DNA from: Pseudomonas sp. CFBP 13711
Lineage (GTDB): Bacteria > Pseudomonadota > Gammaproteobacteria > Pseudomonadales > Pseudomonadaceae
Assembly (NCBI RefSeq): GCF_014842265.1
Contig: NZ_JACYVI010000011.1
Coordinates: forward strand, 149,593-213,592
Direction: 5' to 3'
DNA: 64,000 nucleotides
In this document: positions 18,099 to 26,928 of the stretch, piece by piece
How positions within the stretch are numbered: the first letter of the stretch is position 1
How the letters are laid out: each line of letters starts with the position of its first letter
Made by a program: the position numbers and the translations under genes
Notes under the pieces: generated by a model
Told to the model about the DNA's origin: nothing
The model's database searches: none
The model's input: only the letters and a program-made list of their open reading frames with translations

Positions 18099-19598
18099 TC
18101 AATGCCCCATCAGTGTATGAACGCTGCCCGGTTTGTCATGGATGCCGAAGCGGTCCACCAGGGTGGCAGTCGCCCGATTCATCCCGATCACGTCCACCTG
18201 CACGCCTTCACGGCGAAGCTTCAACACCACTTTGTCCATAGCCGCGACTGCCGTAATGTCCCACAAGTGGGCCTCGCGCAGGTCAATGGCCAGCGTCTCC
18301 AATGGCTCCTTGAGATCAAAGGCCTCGGAGAACCGGTCCGATGAGGCGAAGAACACCTGGCCTGATACGTAGTAGGTGCGGTGACGATGTTCAGGATCGC
18401 GGCTGGACGTGACCTCCAGGTCATGCCCGATCTTGTTGGCGAAGAACATCGCCGCGAGCAAGGTGCCGGCGATGACTCCGAACGCCAGGTTGTCTGTGGC
18501 AACGACGACCACCACCGTGACGATCATTACGATGTTGGTTGGAAGGGGGTGCGCCTTGAGGTTGCGGATGGAATCCCAGCTAAAGGTGCTGATGGACACC
18601 ATGATCATGACCGCGACCAATGCTGCCATGGGAATGCGGGCCAGCCAGTCACCCAGGAAAACCATCATGATCAGCAGGGACACCCCTGCGCTCAGGGTCG
18701 ACAAGCGGGTTCGGCCACCCGATTTCACGTTAATCATCGATTGCCCGATCATGGCGCAACCCGCCATGCCACCGATGAGACTGGCCGCGATGTTGGCGAC
18801 ACCCTGGCCTTTGCACTCACGGTTTTTATCGCTCCCCGTGTCGGTGAGGTCGTCGACGATGGTCGCTGTCATCATCGATTCGAGTAGCCCCACCACGGCC
18901 AGCGCGGCAGAGTAGGGCAGCACGATCAACAGTGTTTCCAGCGTCAGCGGGACATCCGGCCACATGAAAACCGGCAAGCTGTCGGGCAACGATCCCATGT
19001 CTCCCACTGTGTGGATGCTCAGGCCCATGTTGATTGAAACAGCTGTGAGTACAACGATGCACACCAGCGGCGAAGGAAGCAGTTTCCCGAGCACGGGCAG
19101 GCGGGGGAAGAGGTAGATAATCGCAAGGCCTCCCGCAGTCATGGCATAAACCGGCCAGGTAACCCCGGTGAGCTCGGGGAGCTGCGCCATGAAGATCAGG
19201 ATTGCCAGGGCATTCACAAAGCCGGTGACGACCGAGCGAGACACGAATCGCATCAGTTCGCCCAGCCGCAGGTAGCCAGCCATTATCTGAAGAACGCCAC
19301 ACACCAGGGACGCCACCAGCAGGTACTGAAGGCCATGGTCCTTGACCAGGTTCACCATCAACAACGCCATGGCGCCCGTGGCGGCGGAAATCATCGCGGG
19401 ACGACCGCCAACGAAGGCGATGACCGTACAAATACAGAATGAGGCGTAAAGACCGACCTTGGGGTCGACGCCGGCAATAATGGAAAACGCAATGGCCTCG
19501 GGGATGAGGGCCAGCGCCACCACCAGGCCGGCAAGGACATCCGCCCTGATGTTTGATAACCAGGCGGTTTTGATAGGTTCGCGCATGTATTTACCCAT
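18099..19598 (-). CDS. SulP-family anion transporter with C-terminal STAS domain
   Basis: A SulP/SLC26 transporter of about 499 residues. The N-terminal signature is RADVLAGLVVALALIPEAIA, then VDPKVGLYASF and about ten or more membrane segments. Family loops MAGCAMIGQSMINVKSGG and RTRLSTLSAGVS are present, and the STAS domain follows from about 405 (LAIDLREAHLWDITAVAAMD). Such proteins import sulfate, bicarbonate or dicarboxylates. The start is uncertain among 19607, 19598 and 19586. The 540 bases upstream hold the GTACAAC operator-like array at 19878-19912 and otherwise nothing recognised. Confidence 0.88.
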   Translation of the reverse strand: MGKYMREPIKTAWLSNIRADVLAGLVVALALIPEAIAFSIIAGVDPKVGLYASFCICTVIAFVGGRPAMISAATGAMALLMVNLVKDHGLQYLLVASLVCGVLQIMAGYLRLGELMRFVSRSVVTGFVNALAILIFMAQLPELTGVTWPVYAMTAGGLAIIYLFPRLPVLGKLLPSPLVCIVVLTAVSINMGLSIHTVGDMGSLPDSLPVFMWPDVPLTLETLLIVLPYSAALAVVGLLESMMTATIVDDLTDTGSDKNRECKGQGVANIAASLIGGMAGCAMIGQSMINVKSGGRTRLSTLSAGVSLLIMMVFLGDWLARIPMAALVAVMIMVSISTFSWDSIRNLKAHPLPTNIVMIVTVVVVVATDNLAFGVIAGTLLAAMFFANKIGHDLEVTSSRDPEHRHRTYYVSGQVFFASSDRFSEAFDLKEPLETLAIDLREAHLWDITAVAAMDKVVLKLRREGVQVDVIGMNRATATLVDRFGIHDKPGSVHTLMGH

Positions 19599-19877
19599 AG
19601 CAGGCACGGCATGAGGCCCGGCGGCAAACGCTGAGGCATGCAGGTGCGTCTGTAATCAATAGAGTTTTTGGGGTCGCCGCGACGATCAATCAGGCACGGC
19701 AGAATTAGACCGCAATCAGGGGGCGGTCGGCGTGTTGAGAGGGGGGCGTAGCGCTAAGGCGGCGTAGGCAGCCAGAGGGACAAAGACACGGTGTCTCCTT
19801 CAATGTGCTTCAAAAAGCCAGTAAATGTTAAAGGCCTGCCGAGGCACCCTACAACCCCCGCCGGTCGACTTGCCGAG

Positions 19878-19912
19878 GTACAACGTTGTACATGCATAAA
19901 TAAATGTACAAC
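19878..19912. promoter_or_regulatory. Array of three GTACAAC half-sites (operator-like)
   Basis: GTACAACGTTGTAC at 19878-19891 is a perfect 14-base palindrome. Its right arm also pairs as GTTGTACAT (19885-19893) with ATGTACAAC (19904-19912) across ten AT-rich bases. It lies 227 bases before the chemoreceptor gene and 280 bases before the SulP gene, in their divergent gap. A dimeric repressor or activator site is likely, but the protein is unknown. Confidence 0.45.
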
Positions 19913-20138
19913 CCGGGCTCAAGTTCATGCCATCCGCAGCCGATGCGAATAGGCCAGCACGCACGTTTTGCACTGGCCAGGCCCGCCGATTGTTGCCTGG
20001 CCAGCGAACAACGCAAGCCGAGTTTCCCCGAGCTTCATCTCAGGCGACGCTCTCGAACGCTGGAAAGTGAATAGCTGCTGCTTGTTACTTTCAGGGAAGG
20101 AACCCCGCCCATCCAACTCCAATTAGCGGACCTGCCCC

Positions 20139-21905
20139 ATGAACAACCGATCAAACCCTGCTGCCGAACTCGCCCAGGCCGGCGCTGACTTGAACTCCCT
20201 CCTGAGCGCCATCGACCGCTCCCAGGCCGTCATCGAATTCGACCTGCAGGGCAACGTGCTGTACGCCAACCAGAACTTCCTCGATTGCATGGGTTACGAA
20301 ATCGAGGAAATTCGTGGGCGCCATCACCGGCTGTTTTGCATGCCCGACTATGCGACCAGCAAGGAATACCTGATGTTCTGGGAGAAGCTGGGCACCGGTA
20401 AGTTTGACGCCGGTCAGTACCAACGTCAGGCCAAGGACGGGCGCCAGATCTGGCTGCAGGCTACCTACAACCCGGTAATGGACAACAACGGCAAGCCTTT
20501 CAAAATCGTCAAATTTGCCAGCGACGTCACGGAAGTGCGCAATCGCAATGCCGAATGGGAAAGCAAAATCGCTGCAATCGAGCGCTCCCAGGCGTTGATC
20601 GAGTTCACGCCTGAAGGTTATGTGTTGAACGCCAACAGCAAGTTTCTCGCGGCCATGGGTTACAGCCTGGAAGAAGTCGTGGGCCAACATCACCGCATGT
20701 TCTGTGAACCCGAATACGCGGCTTCTCTGGCTTACCGCGAGTTCTGGGAGAAACTCGGCAAGGGGGAATACGACTCCAACGAGTACAAGCGCCTGAGCAA
20801 GGACGGTCGGGATGTGTGGATTCAAGCGTCCTACAACCCGATTCTTGATGCCCAGGGGCAGACCTACAAGATCGTCAAGTTCGCCACCGACGTCACCGAG
20901 ACCAAACTGCGGACGATGGAGCACGAAGGCAAGGTCAACGCCATCAACCGCGCCCAGGGCGTGATCGAATTCGACCTGAGCGGCAATATTCTCTCGGCCA
21001 ACGCTAACTTTCTCGATCTGGTGGGTTACCGGATGGAGGAATTGAAGGACCGCCATCACTCGCTGTTCTGTGAACCCGAGTACGTCAAGACCACGCCTTA
21101 TCGTGAGTTCTGGGGCGCCCTGAGCAGCGGCAAGTTCTTCACAGGTCGCTTCATGCGCATCAGCAAATACGGGCAGAAAATATGGATTCAGGCCACCTAC
21201 AATCCTGTGTTCAACGCGGTGGGGCAACCCTACAAGGTGGTCAAGTTCGCCACCGACATTACCGCCCAGGTCGAGCTGGAAGAAGCCATTGAAGCCAAGA
21301 CCCAGGCCATGGATGAGTCAGTCACCCGCCTGATGCAGGCCATTGCCGAAGTGGTCAAAACCACCGGCGACGCCAACGATCAGGCACGCATTACCCAGGA
21401 TGAAGCCCAGCGCGGCTCCCAGACCCTCAACGAGGCGTCCGCGGCGATGGACACCATCGGCAAGTCGGCCGAAGACATCCAGGAAATCATTGAGGTGATC
21501 AGTACGATCGCCGGCCAGACCAACATGCTCGCGTTCAACGCAGCGATCGAAGCGGCACGGGCCGGTGAACATGGACTGGGCTTTTCAGTGGTGGCGGATG
21601 AAGTGCGCAAGCTGGCTGAAAAATCCTCCCAGGCCACCACCAAAATCAACAAACTGATTCAGGAGACGGTCCGCCGCATCAATTCCGGCAGCGAGATCTC
21701 CCGCAGCGCGGGCAGTGCGTTCGAGCGGATCGTGGCCGGTGTCGAAAAAACCAATGGCGCGATGACGACCATCGGCGCGGCCACTCAGGAACAGCATCAT
21801 CTGGCTGAGCGGGTAGCCGAACTGATCGGCGAGCTCAACCGTATCAAGCTGGCGACCGGGTTGGGCAAAGGCCTGAGCGTGCCAGGCCAGGTTGAAAGCC
21901 TGTGA
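20139..21905 (+). CDS. Soluble methyl-accepting chemotaxis protein with three tandem PAS domains (BdlA/Aer-like)
   Basis: A 588-residue chemoreceptor without signal peptide or membrane helix. Three near-identical PAS/PAC units of about 122 residues follow one another (about 19-135, 141-257, 263-380). Each opens with a SQAVIEF-like strand, has a conserved GRHHRLFC-like segment and ends in KIVKFA plus DVTE or DITA. The signalling domain follows, with its hairpin tip near 466 (FNAAIEAARAGEHGLGFSVV, ADEVRKLAEKS). BdlA of P. aeruginosa has two PAS units and controls biofilm dispersal; this has three. The stop overlaps the next gene (GTGA), so it is co-translated with the triple-CheW protein. Confidence 0.9.
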   Translation: MNNRSNPAAELAQAGADLNSLLSAIDRSQAVIEFDLQGNVLYANQNFLDCMGYEIEEIRGRHHRLFCMPDYATSKEYLMFWEKLGTGKFDAGQYQRQAKDGRQIWLQATYNPVMDNNGKPFKIVKFASDVTEVRNRNAEWESKIAAIERSQALIEFTPEGYVLNANSKFLAAMGYSLEEVVGQHHRMFCEPEYAASLAYREFWEKLGKGEYDSNEYKRLSKDGRDVWIQASYNPILDAQGQTYKIVKFATDVTETKLRTMEHEGKVNAINRAQGVIEFDLSGNILSANANFLDLVGYRMEELKDRHHSLFCEPEYVKTTPYREFWGALSSGKFFTGRFMRISKYGQKIWIQATYNPVFNAVGQPYKVVKFATDITAQVELEEAIEAKTQAMDESVTRLMQAIAEVVKTTGDANDQARITQDEAQRGSQTLNEASAAMDTIGKSAEDIQEIIEVISTIAGQTNMLAFNAAIEAARAGEHGLGFSVVADEVRKLAEKSSQATTKINKLIQETVRRINSGSEISRSAGSAFERIVAGVEKTNGAMTTIGAATQEQHHLAERVAELIGELNRIKLATGLGKGLSVPGQVESL

Positions 21906-23392
21906 GCGACGCCCTGGCTTTTGGGGTCGTCAAGATTGCCGGGCTGGAAGTCGCGATCGACGCCCACGCACTGGAACAGGTGATCAACTGGCCCGCCCGG
22001 CTGCAGCCTCACCCGCAGCAAGGCGGCGCGCTGCTCGGCATGTTCAGCCTGCGCGGGAGAGCGCTGCCGCTGATCGAACTACGGTCGTTGCTCGGTGAGC
22101 ATGACGTCTCCTCTCACGATCCGCTGGAGATGGTCGCCATCGTCAATCATCAAGGCCGACGCCTTGGCATTGCGGTCAGCGGCGTCAGTGATGTGATGAA
22201 GGTCGAGCCGCGGAACCTGTGTCGGCTCAGCGGGGAGGGCACCGCGGTTGCGCTGCTGCCCGAACTCGCGCTGCTGGACAGTGAGCGAATGATCTACCGG
22301 CTCGATCTGCAAGCACTGTGCGGCTTGCCCCAGGTCTTGACTGCGCACTCCGGGGATGTAAACCAGGAGAAGCAGGTTCAGGACCCCGCCCGGGAGCTGC
22401 ATCACTTGCTGTTGTTCGAGTGCGAAGGAAAGCGCTACGCCGTGGACGCGAAGGCGATCACCGAGCTGGTGGACCGACCGGAGATGCTGCCCAGCAAGCT
22501 GGGGGGCGACTATTGCCTGGGGGTGGTGAACCGGCGTGGCGTGGATGTGCCTGCCTTGAACCTGAACCGGGTACTGGGCATTGAATGCCCGGCGACTGAG
22601 CAGGCGCGCAACCAGACCCAATTGCTGGGGTTGACCTCGCGGGAAGGCTATCGCATCGGTCTGACCTATGACCGAATGATCTCGATCGTGCGCAAGCGTG
22701 CTCATGAAATCCTGCCGTTGCCGCGTTATGGGTTACGGGAGCCCGCGCTGTTTGCCGGTGTCGTCGGCCTGGAAAACGGAGAACAGGCGCTGTTGCTGGA
22801 ACATCGCGCGCTGGTGGAGCGACAGGAGACGCTCAGTTTCGCCCGGATCTACCAGACCAGTCCGCCGATCCAGGACGCGCTGGGCTCTCGCCTCGCGCAG
22901 ATGAACCAGACGTGCCTGGTGTTCCAGGCCTCTCAGCCGTTCGTGGTTCCGCTGGACCAAGTGCTGGAAATCCTGGATATGCCTGAGCACTTTGTCCGCT
23001 TCGCGCAACAGGAAACCCATTTGCTGGGCAGTTTCAATTTACGTGGCGAACAGATTCCGCTGGTCTGCCTGAGCAGTCTGATAGAAGGCGGAACGCCTCC
23101 CGACAATACGCTGGAGCGGGTACTGCTGGTCAAGGGCGAGCTTAATAGCTTCGGGCTGGTGGTCAACCGGACCGACTCCATTGAAACCTTCACCCACCCG
23201 GCCTCCGAGCATCCCGAGGGTTGGGAGCAGAGCGTCAGAGTCAGGGGGTCGGTCAACGACCGCCTGCGCAGCCTGGTGAGCATCGGCAAGGGTGATCAGG
23301 TGCGCTGGATGACGCTGATCAATCTGAGCAACGTCGTCAGGGGATTGGAGATGACCGGCACGCAGGGAGACATTCACCGAAGGACTGGCTGA
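21902..23392 (+). CDS. Protein with three CheW-like domains
   Basis: A 496-residue protein made of three CheW-type coupling domains and no response-regulator domain. Unit 1 (about 3-145) has GMFSLRGRALPLIEL, unit 2 (about 160-310) has YCLGVVNRRGVDVPALNL, and unit 3 (about 340-485) has LGSFNLRGEQIPLVCL. These match the GxxNLRGxxxPV core of CheW. GTG 21902 overlaps the receptor stop by four bases. It probably links the triple-PAS receptor to CheA arrays, with one CheW unit per possible contact. Triple-CheW proteins are known but uncommon. Confidence 0.85.
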   Translation: MSDALAFGVVKIAGLEVAIDAHALEQVINWPARLQPHPQQGGALLGMFSLRGRALPLIELRSLLGEHDVSSHDPLEMVAIVNHQGRRLGIAVSGVSDVMKVEPRNLCRLSGEGTAVALLPELALLDSERMIYRLDLQALCGLPQVLTAHSGDVNQEKQVQDPARELHHLLLFECEGKRYAVDAKAITELVDRPEMLPSKLGGDYCLGVVNRRGVDVPALNLNRVLGIECPATEQARNQTQLLGLTSREGYRIGLTYDRMISIVRKRAHEILPLPRYGLREPALFAGVVGLENGEQALLLEHRALVERQETLSFARIYQTSPPIQDALGSRLAQMNQTCLVFQASQPFVVPLDQVLEILDMPEHFVRFAQQETHLLGSFNLRGEQIPLVCLSSLIEGGTPPDNTLERVLLVKGELNSFGLVVNRTDSIETFTHPASEHPEGWEQSVRVRGSVNDRLRSLVSIGKGDQVRWMTLINLSNVVRGLEMTGTQGDIHRRTG

Positions 23393-23436
23393 GCCAGCGG
23401 CAGGTGATGGCTGGCGCATCGATACGAAGAAGAGGC

Positions 23437-23512
23437 TAGTACGACCGTGGCTGCCCATCGCTCAAAGGGATGGGTCGGGAGTGACGAGCGATTAAGGCAG
23501 CCGAAGGCTCTG
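23437..23512. ncRNA. Folded repeat, copy B (candidate structured RNA or mobile hairpin element)
   Basis: Copy B of the element at 14514-14590, 18 bases beyond the gfa stop and 44 bases after the triple-CheW stop. Its outer stem is a perfect GGCTGCC/GGCAGCC (449-455 with 496-502 of 23000) and its inner stem a perfect TCGCTC/GAGCGA. The 22-base loop and the spacer lengths equal those of copy A, and the flanks TAGTACGACCGT and AAGGCTCTG are identical. Confidence 0.5.
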
Positions 23513-23530
23513 GATTGGAGGTTTTGACCG

Positions 23531-24112
23531 TTAGCGGGTGACCTGGAGCACGCCGCTCTGCCTGGCGGTATGGGTCGCCAGGGCGTCCATCAGGGCTGGA
23601 GACAGGCAGTCGTAAGTCGGCAGGCCGAGTTCGTTGAAGCGCGCACGGATGCCATCCATTTCGGCCGGCGGCGTGCCGGCTTCAATGACCGACGAGACGA
23701 AAGCCGCAAAGCCCGGAGCAGCCCAGCCGGTCTGAGGCGACAGTTCGGTGTGCACGAAGTCCAGACCGTGGAAGGCATGGCCGGTGTTTTCGATGCGCCC
23801 GTACAGGTGCGCGCCGCAGTCTTTGCAGGCGTGACGCTGGATGGTCGCGGTCTCATCGACGATTGCCAGTTTTTCAGCGTTGGCAGTGACGCTGACATTG
23901 CCGCGGGGAACGACGGCAATGACCGCGAATGTGGCGCCTTCAGGCTTCCAGCATTTGCTGCAGCCGCAGGCGTGGTTGTGCAGGGTCTGAGCGTCGATTT
24001 TGACTTCGACCTTATGGGTCGCGCACAGGCACTGCAGGGTGCCACCGGTGAAGCCTGGCGTTTCAGGCGTGATGCCGTTATCCAGCGAAGGGTGCAGTTT
24101 TATTGGGCTCAC
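23531..24112 (-). CDS. gfa: S-(hydroxymethyl)glutathione synthase (glutathione-dependent formaldehyde-activating enzyme)
   Basis: A 193-residue Gfa protein. The zinc-binding cysteines are in LQCLCATHKVEV, NHACGCSKCW and HACKDCGAHL, all at the family positions, and the C-terminal part (FHGLDFVHTELS, then GWAAPGFAAFVSS) is specific to Gfa rather than to the wider GFA superfamily. It joins formaldehyde to glutathione to feed FrmA. It lies 67 bases after frmA on the same strand, with a hairpin between them. Start at ATG 24112. Confidence 0.92.
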   Translation of the reverse strand: MSPIKLHPSLDNGITPETPGFTGGTLQCLCATHKVEVKIDAQTLHNHACGCSKCWKPEGATFAVIAVVPRGNVSVTANAEKLAIVDETATIQRHACKDCGAHLYGRIENTGHAFHGLDFVHTELSPQTGWAAPGFAAFVSSVIEAGTPPAEMDGIRARFNELGLPTYDCLSPALMDALATHTARQSGVLQVTR

Positions 24113-24151
24113 TTTTTATCTCCAACGTTGCGGGGGGAATACGAAAAGCTC

Positions 24152-24172
24152 CCCGGGGGTGCGCGCCCCGGG
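24152..24172 (-). terminator. Hairpin between frmA and gfa
   Basis: CCCGGGG (24152-24158) pairs with CCCCGGG (24166-24172) over a 7-base loop, and on the minus strand it is followed by AGCTTTTC. It may stop or reduce transcription from frmA into gfa. Confidence 0.5.
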
Positions 24173-24179
24173 CAACCTG

Positions 24180-25289
24180 TCAGTACTTGATGACGGTCCG
24201 AATCGACTTGCCTTCGTGCATCAGGTCAAACGCTTCGTTGATGCGTTCCAACGGCATGGTGTGGGTCACAAAAGGGGCGAGTTCGATCTCGCCTTTCATG
24301 GAATCCTCAACCATCTTCGGCAGTTGGCTACGGCCTTTAACGCCACCGAATGCCGAGCCTTTCCACGTACGGCCAGTGACCAGCTGGAAAGGGCGGGTTG
24401 AAATTTCCTGGCCAGCACCGGCAACGCCGATGACGATCGATTGACCCCAGCCGCGGTGGGCGCATTCGAGTGCCGCGCGCATCACGTGAACATTACCAAT
24501 GCACTCGAAGGAGTGATCGACGCCCCATCCCGTCATCTCGATGATCACCTGCTGGATAGGCTGCTCGTGATCCTTGGGATTCACGCAATCGGTTGCGCCG
24601 AACGAACGGGCCAGCTCGAATTTCGACGGATTGGTGTCAATGGCGATGATGCGACCGGCTTTTGCCTGACGCGCACCCTGAATGGCGGCCAGGCCGATGC
24701 CGCCCAGGCCGAAGATGGCAACAGTGTCGCCCGGCTGAACCTTGGCGGTGTTATGCACGGCGCCAATACCCGTGGTCACGCCACAGCCCAGCAGACAGAC
24801 GTGCTCATGGTTGGCGTCCGGATTGATCTTGGCGACTGACACCTCGGCGACCACGGTGTACTCGCTGAACGTCGAGCAACCCATGTAGTGATACAGCGGC
24901 TGGCCGTTGTAGGAGAAGCGAGACGTACCGTCCGGCATGACGCCTTTGCCCTGGGTCGCGCGCACGGCGGTACACAGGTTGGTTTTGCCGGATGTGCAGA
25001 ACAGGCATTCGCCACATTCGGCCGTGTAAAGCGGGATGACGTGGTCGCCTGGCTTGAGGCTGGTCACGCCTTCACCCACTTCGACGACGACGCCTGCGCC
25101 TTCATGGCCCAGGACCACCGGGAACAACCCTTCAGGGTCATCGCCGGACAGCGTAAACGCATCGGTATGGCATACGCCGGTGTCGGTGATTTTGATCAGC
25201 ACTTCGCCCTTGCGCGGCGGCGCGACGTCGATTTCAACAATTTGAAGCGGCTTGCCCGCTTCGAATGCAACGGCTGCACGGGATTTCAT
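24180..25289 (-). CDS. frmA: S-(hydroxymethyl)glutathione dehydrogenase / class III alcohol dehydrogenase
   Basis: A class III zinc alcohol dehydrogenase of 369 residues, full length. The catalytic-zinc residues lie in TGVCHTDAFTLSG and LGHEGAGVV, the four structural-zinc cysteines in ECGECLFCTSGKTNLC, and the NAD motif in GLGGIGLAAIQGA. It oxidises the formaldehyde-glutathione adduct to S-formylglutathione. Gfa is encoded downstream and an esterase-like hydrolase upstream, so a whole glutathione route may be grouped here. The C-terminal KSIRTVIKY end is typical. Confidence 0.95.
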   Translation of the reverse strand: MKSRAAVAFEAGKPLQIVEIDVAPPRKGEVLIKITDTGVCHTDAFTLSGDDPEGLFPVVLGHEGAGVVVEVGEGVTSLKPGDHVIPLYTAECGECLFCTSGKTNLCTAVRATQGKGVMPDGTSRFSYNGQPLYHYMGCSTFSEYTVVAEVSVAKINPDANHEHVCLLGCGVTTGIGAVHNTAKVQPGDTVAIFGLGGIGLAAIQGARQAKAGRIIAIDTNPSKFELARSFGATDCVNPKDHEQPIQQVIIEMTGWGVDHSFECIGNVHVMRAALECAHRGWGQSIVIGVAGAGQEISTRPFQLVTGRTWKGSAFGGVKGRSQLPKMVEDSMKGEIELAPFVTHTMPLERINEAFDLMHEGKSIRTVIKY

Positions 25290-25373
25290 ATGACGTTCTC
25301 CATGTGGTGATGCTCCCTGAACCCGCCATGCCGAAAGCAGACGGGCTTCAAGGGCCGGATTCCTGAGTGAGGG

Positions 25374-26063
25374 TTACTCGGGTGAGTGGCTTTTGCGGGA
25401 AGGTGACAGCGTTTGGTTCAGCCATTGCGAGAAGTCCGCCAGCTCTTGCGGCACGATCTCGTGGGACATTTCGTAAAAATGAGTCTGATGCTCGACGCCA
25501 ATTCGGCTCAGCCACGCATCGGCCTCGTGTGCCCAATCCACGGGCAGGACATTGTCCCGATGACCGTGCGCGATAAAGGCAGAGACGTTCTTCAACCGCT
25601 CTGGCCCGGCGATCAACGGCTCGATTTCCCGCAGCATCCGGCCGCTCAACAGCGCAAAACCTGCGACGAGCTCCGGCTGCGTGACGCCAACGCTGGAACT
25701 CATGATTCCGCCCTGACTGTAGCCGGCAATCACGGTGGGCAGCGGTGGCAGCGCCTCGATGAACTGGATCAACAGCCGTCGGCTCGCTTCGGCCTGCTGC
25801 TGGTTGAACGAGGGGCCGTTGCTGGTGAAATTGACCTGGTACCAGGCAAATCCCTCGGGACCTAGCTGCAGCGGGCCGCGTAACAACAGGATTTCGATGT
25901 CGTCAGGGAGCGAAGTCGCGAGACTCGCCAGATTGGCTTCGTTCGAGCCCACCCCATGGAGCAGCAACAAACGGCCTTTCGGGGTTGAGCTGGTGCACGC
26001 CTTGCGGAAAAAAATACCCGACTCAGGCTCGCGGGCCGGGTCTGAAAAATGGAGGGTTTGCAT
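25374..26063 (-). CDS. Alpha/beta hydrolase (carboxylesterase/phospholipase type)
   Basis: A 229-residue hydrolase from ATG 26063. The nucleophile elbow is AGYSQGGIMS, the oxyanion region LLLLHGVGSNEANLASLA, the acid is likely in FIAHGHRDNVLP and the histidine in EMSHEIVPQEL. This is the short carboxylesterase (YpfH/PhoE-like) group. It is not the classical S-formylglutathione hydrolase FrmB/EstD by length or motif, though its place beside frmA makes such a role worth considering. It begins 4 bases after the upstream dioxygenase stop, so the two are coupled. The frame extends further upstream but would overlap that gene. Confidence 0.8.
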   Translation of the reverse strand: MQTLHFSDPAREPESGIFFRKACTSSTPKGRLLLLHGVGSNEANLASLATSLPDDIEILLLRGPLQLGPEGFAWYQVNFTSNGPSFNQQQAEASRRLLIQFIEALPPLPTVIAGYSQGGIMSSSVGVTQPELVAGFALLSGRMLREIEPLIAGPERLKNVSAFIAHGHRDNVLPVDWAHEADAWLSRIGVEHQTHFYEMSHEIVPQELADFSQWLNQTLSPSRKSHSPE

Positions 26064-26067
26064 GAAG

Positions 26068-26901
26068 TTATGCCACGCCTTTAAGGGGTTGAACGGATGT
26101 CGACGGTTCCTGACCGGGTGAGGTGAACAGGTAGCTGTCCATGGCCAATACCCCGTGGGTAATGCCGCCTTCCAGAACCTGTGTCTGATAATGTTCGCCT
26201 GCGGCACCCAGCGCGATGAACAGCGGCAGGAAGTGCTCATCGGTCGGATGCGCGCGCTCGGCAAAAGGCGCGTATTGCTTGAAATCAAGCAACTGGTCGG
26301 TGTTTTGCGCTTGCAGGGTTCGGCCGGTCCACGATGCAAACTGTTTGACGTAATCGGCACCGTGGGCCGTTGCGCCGCGGAACTCGTACAAGTTATGGGT
26401 CAAGCTGCCTGACGCAACAATCAGTACGTTCATGTCGCGCAGCGGCTTGAGCGCTTCGCCCAGTTTCCAGGCGCTGCGGGTATCGAGCGATGCCGGCATC
26501 GACACCTGCACCACCGGAATATCGGCGCCTGGTGCCAGGTAGCGAAGGGGTACCCACGCGCCATGATCCAGACCACGGTTGGGGTCCAGCCGCGAATCCC
26601 AACCCGCCGCCTGCAACAGCTCGACGATGTGACTCGCCAATGTCGGCGCACCCGGTGCCGGGTAGGACAGCTGATACAGCGCGTCGGGGAAGCCGCCAAA
26701 ATCATGAATCGTCTCTGGCAGCGCGCTTGCGGTAACGCTGACGTGATCGCGGCTCATCCAGTGTGGCGACAGAATCACGATGGCATCAGGGTGCGGCAGT
26801 TGGCGCACGAGCGCGGCCAGTGTTTCGCCGGCCAGACCGGGCTCCATGGCGAACGACGGAGCGCCATGAGACACGAAAAGCAGGGGGAATGAAGTGTTCA
26901 T
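26068..26901 (-). CDS. DODA-type extradiol aromatic ring-opening dioxygenase (LigB family)
   Basis: A 277-residue LigB-superfamily protein of the 4,5-DOPA-dioxygenase (YgiD) type. Metal-site segments are visible: FVSHGAPSFA near residue 12, ILSPHWMSRD near 46, ETIHDFGGFP and LDHGAWVPLRYL, plus SGSLTHNLYEF. These enzymes open catechol-type rings using Zn or Fe in the cytoplasm. It precedes the esterase-like gene with a 4-base gap and follows the F420-reductase-like gene by 27 bases, so the three may be one transcript. Substrate unknown. Confidence 0.87.
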   Translation of the reverse strand: MNTSFPLLFVSHGAPSFAMEPGLAGETLAALVRQLPHPDAIVILSPHWMSRDHVSVTASALPETIHDFGGFPDALYQLSYPAPGAPTLASHIVELLQAAGWDSRLDPNRGLDHGAWVPLRYLAPGADIPVVQVSMPASLDTRSAWKLGEALKPLRDMNVLIVASGSLTHNLYEFRGATAHGADYVKQFASWTGRTLQAQNTDQLLDFKQYAPFAERAHPTDEHFLPLFIALGAAGEHYQTQVLEGGITHGVLAMDSYLFTSPGQEPSTSVQPLKGVA

Positions 26902-26928
26902 GACGGCTCCTGTTAGAGGATCGAGTGG

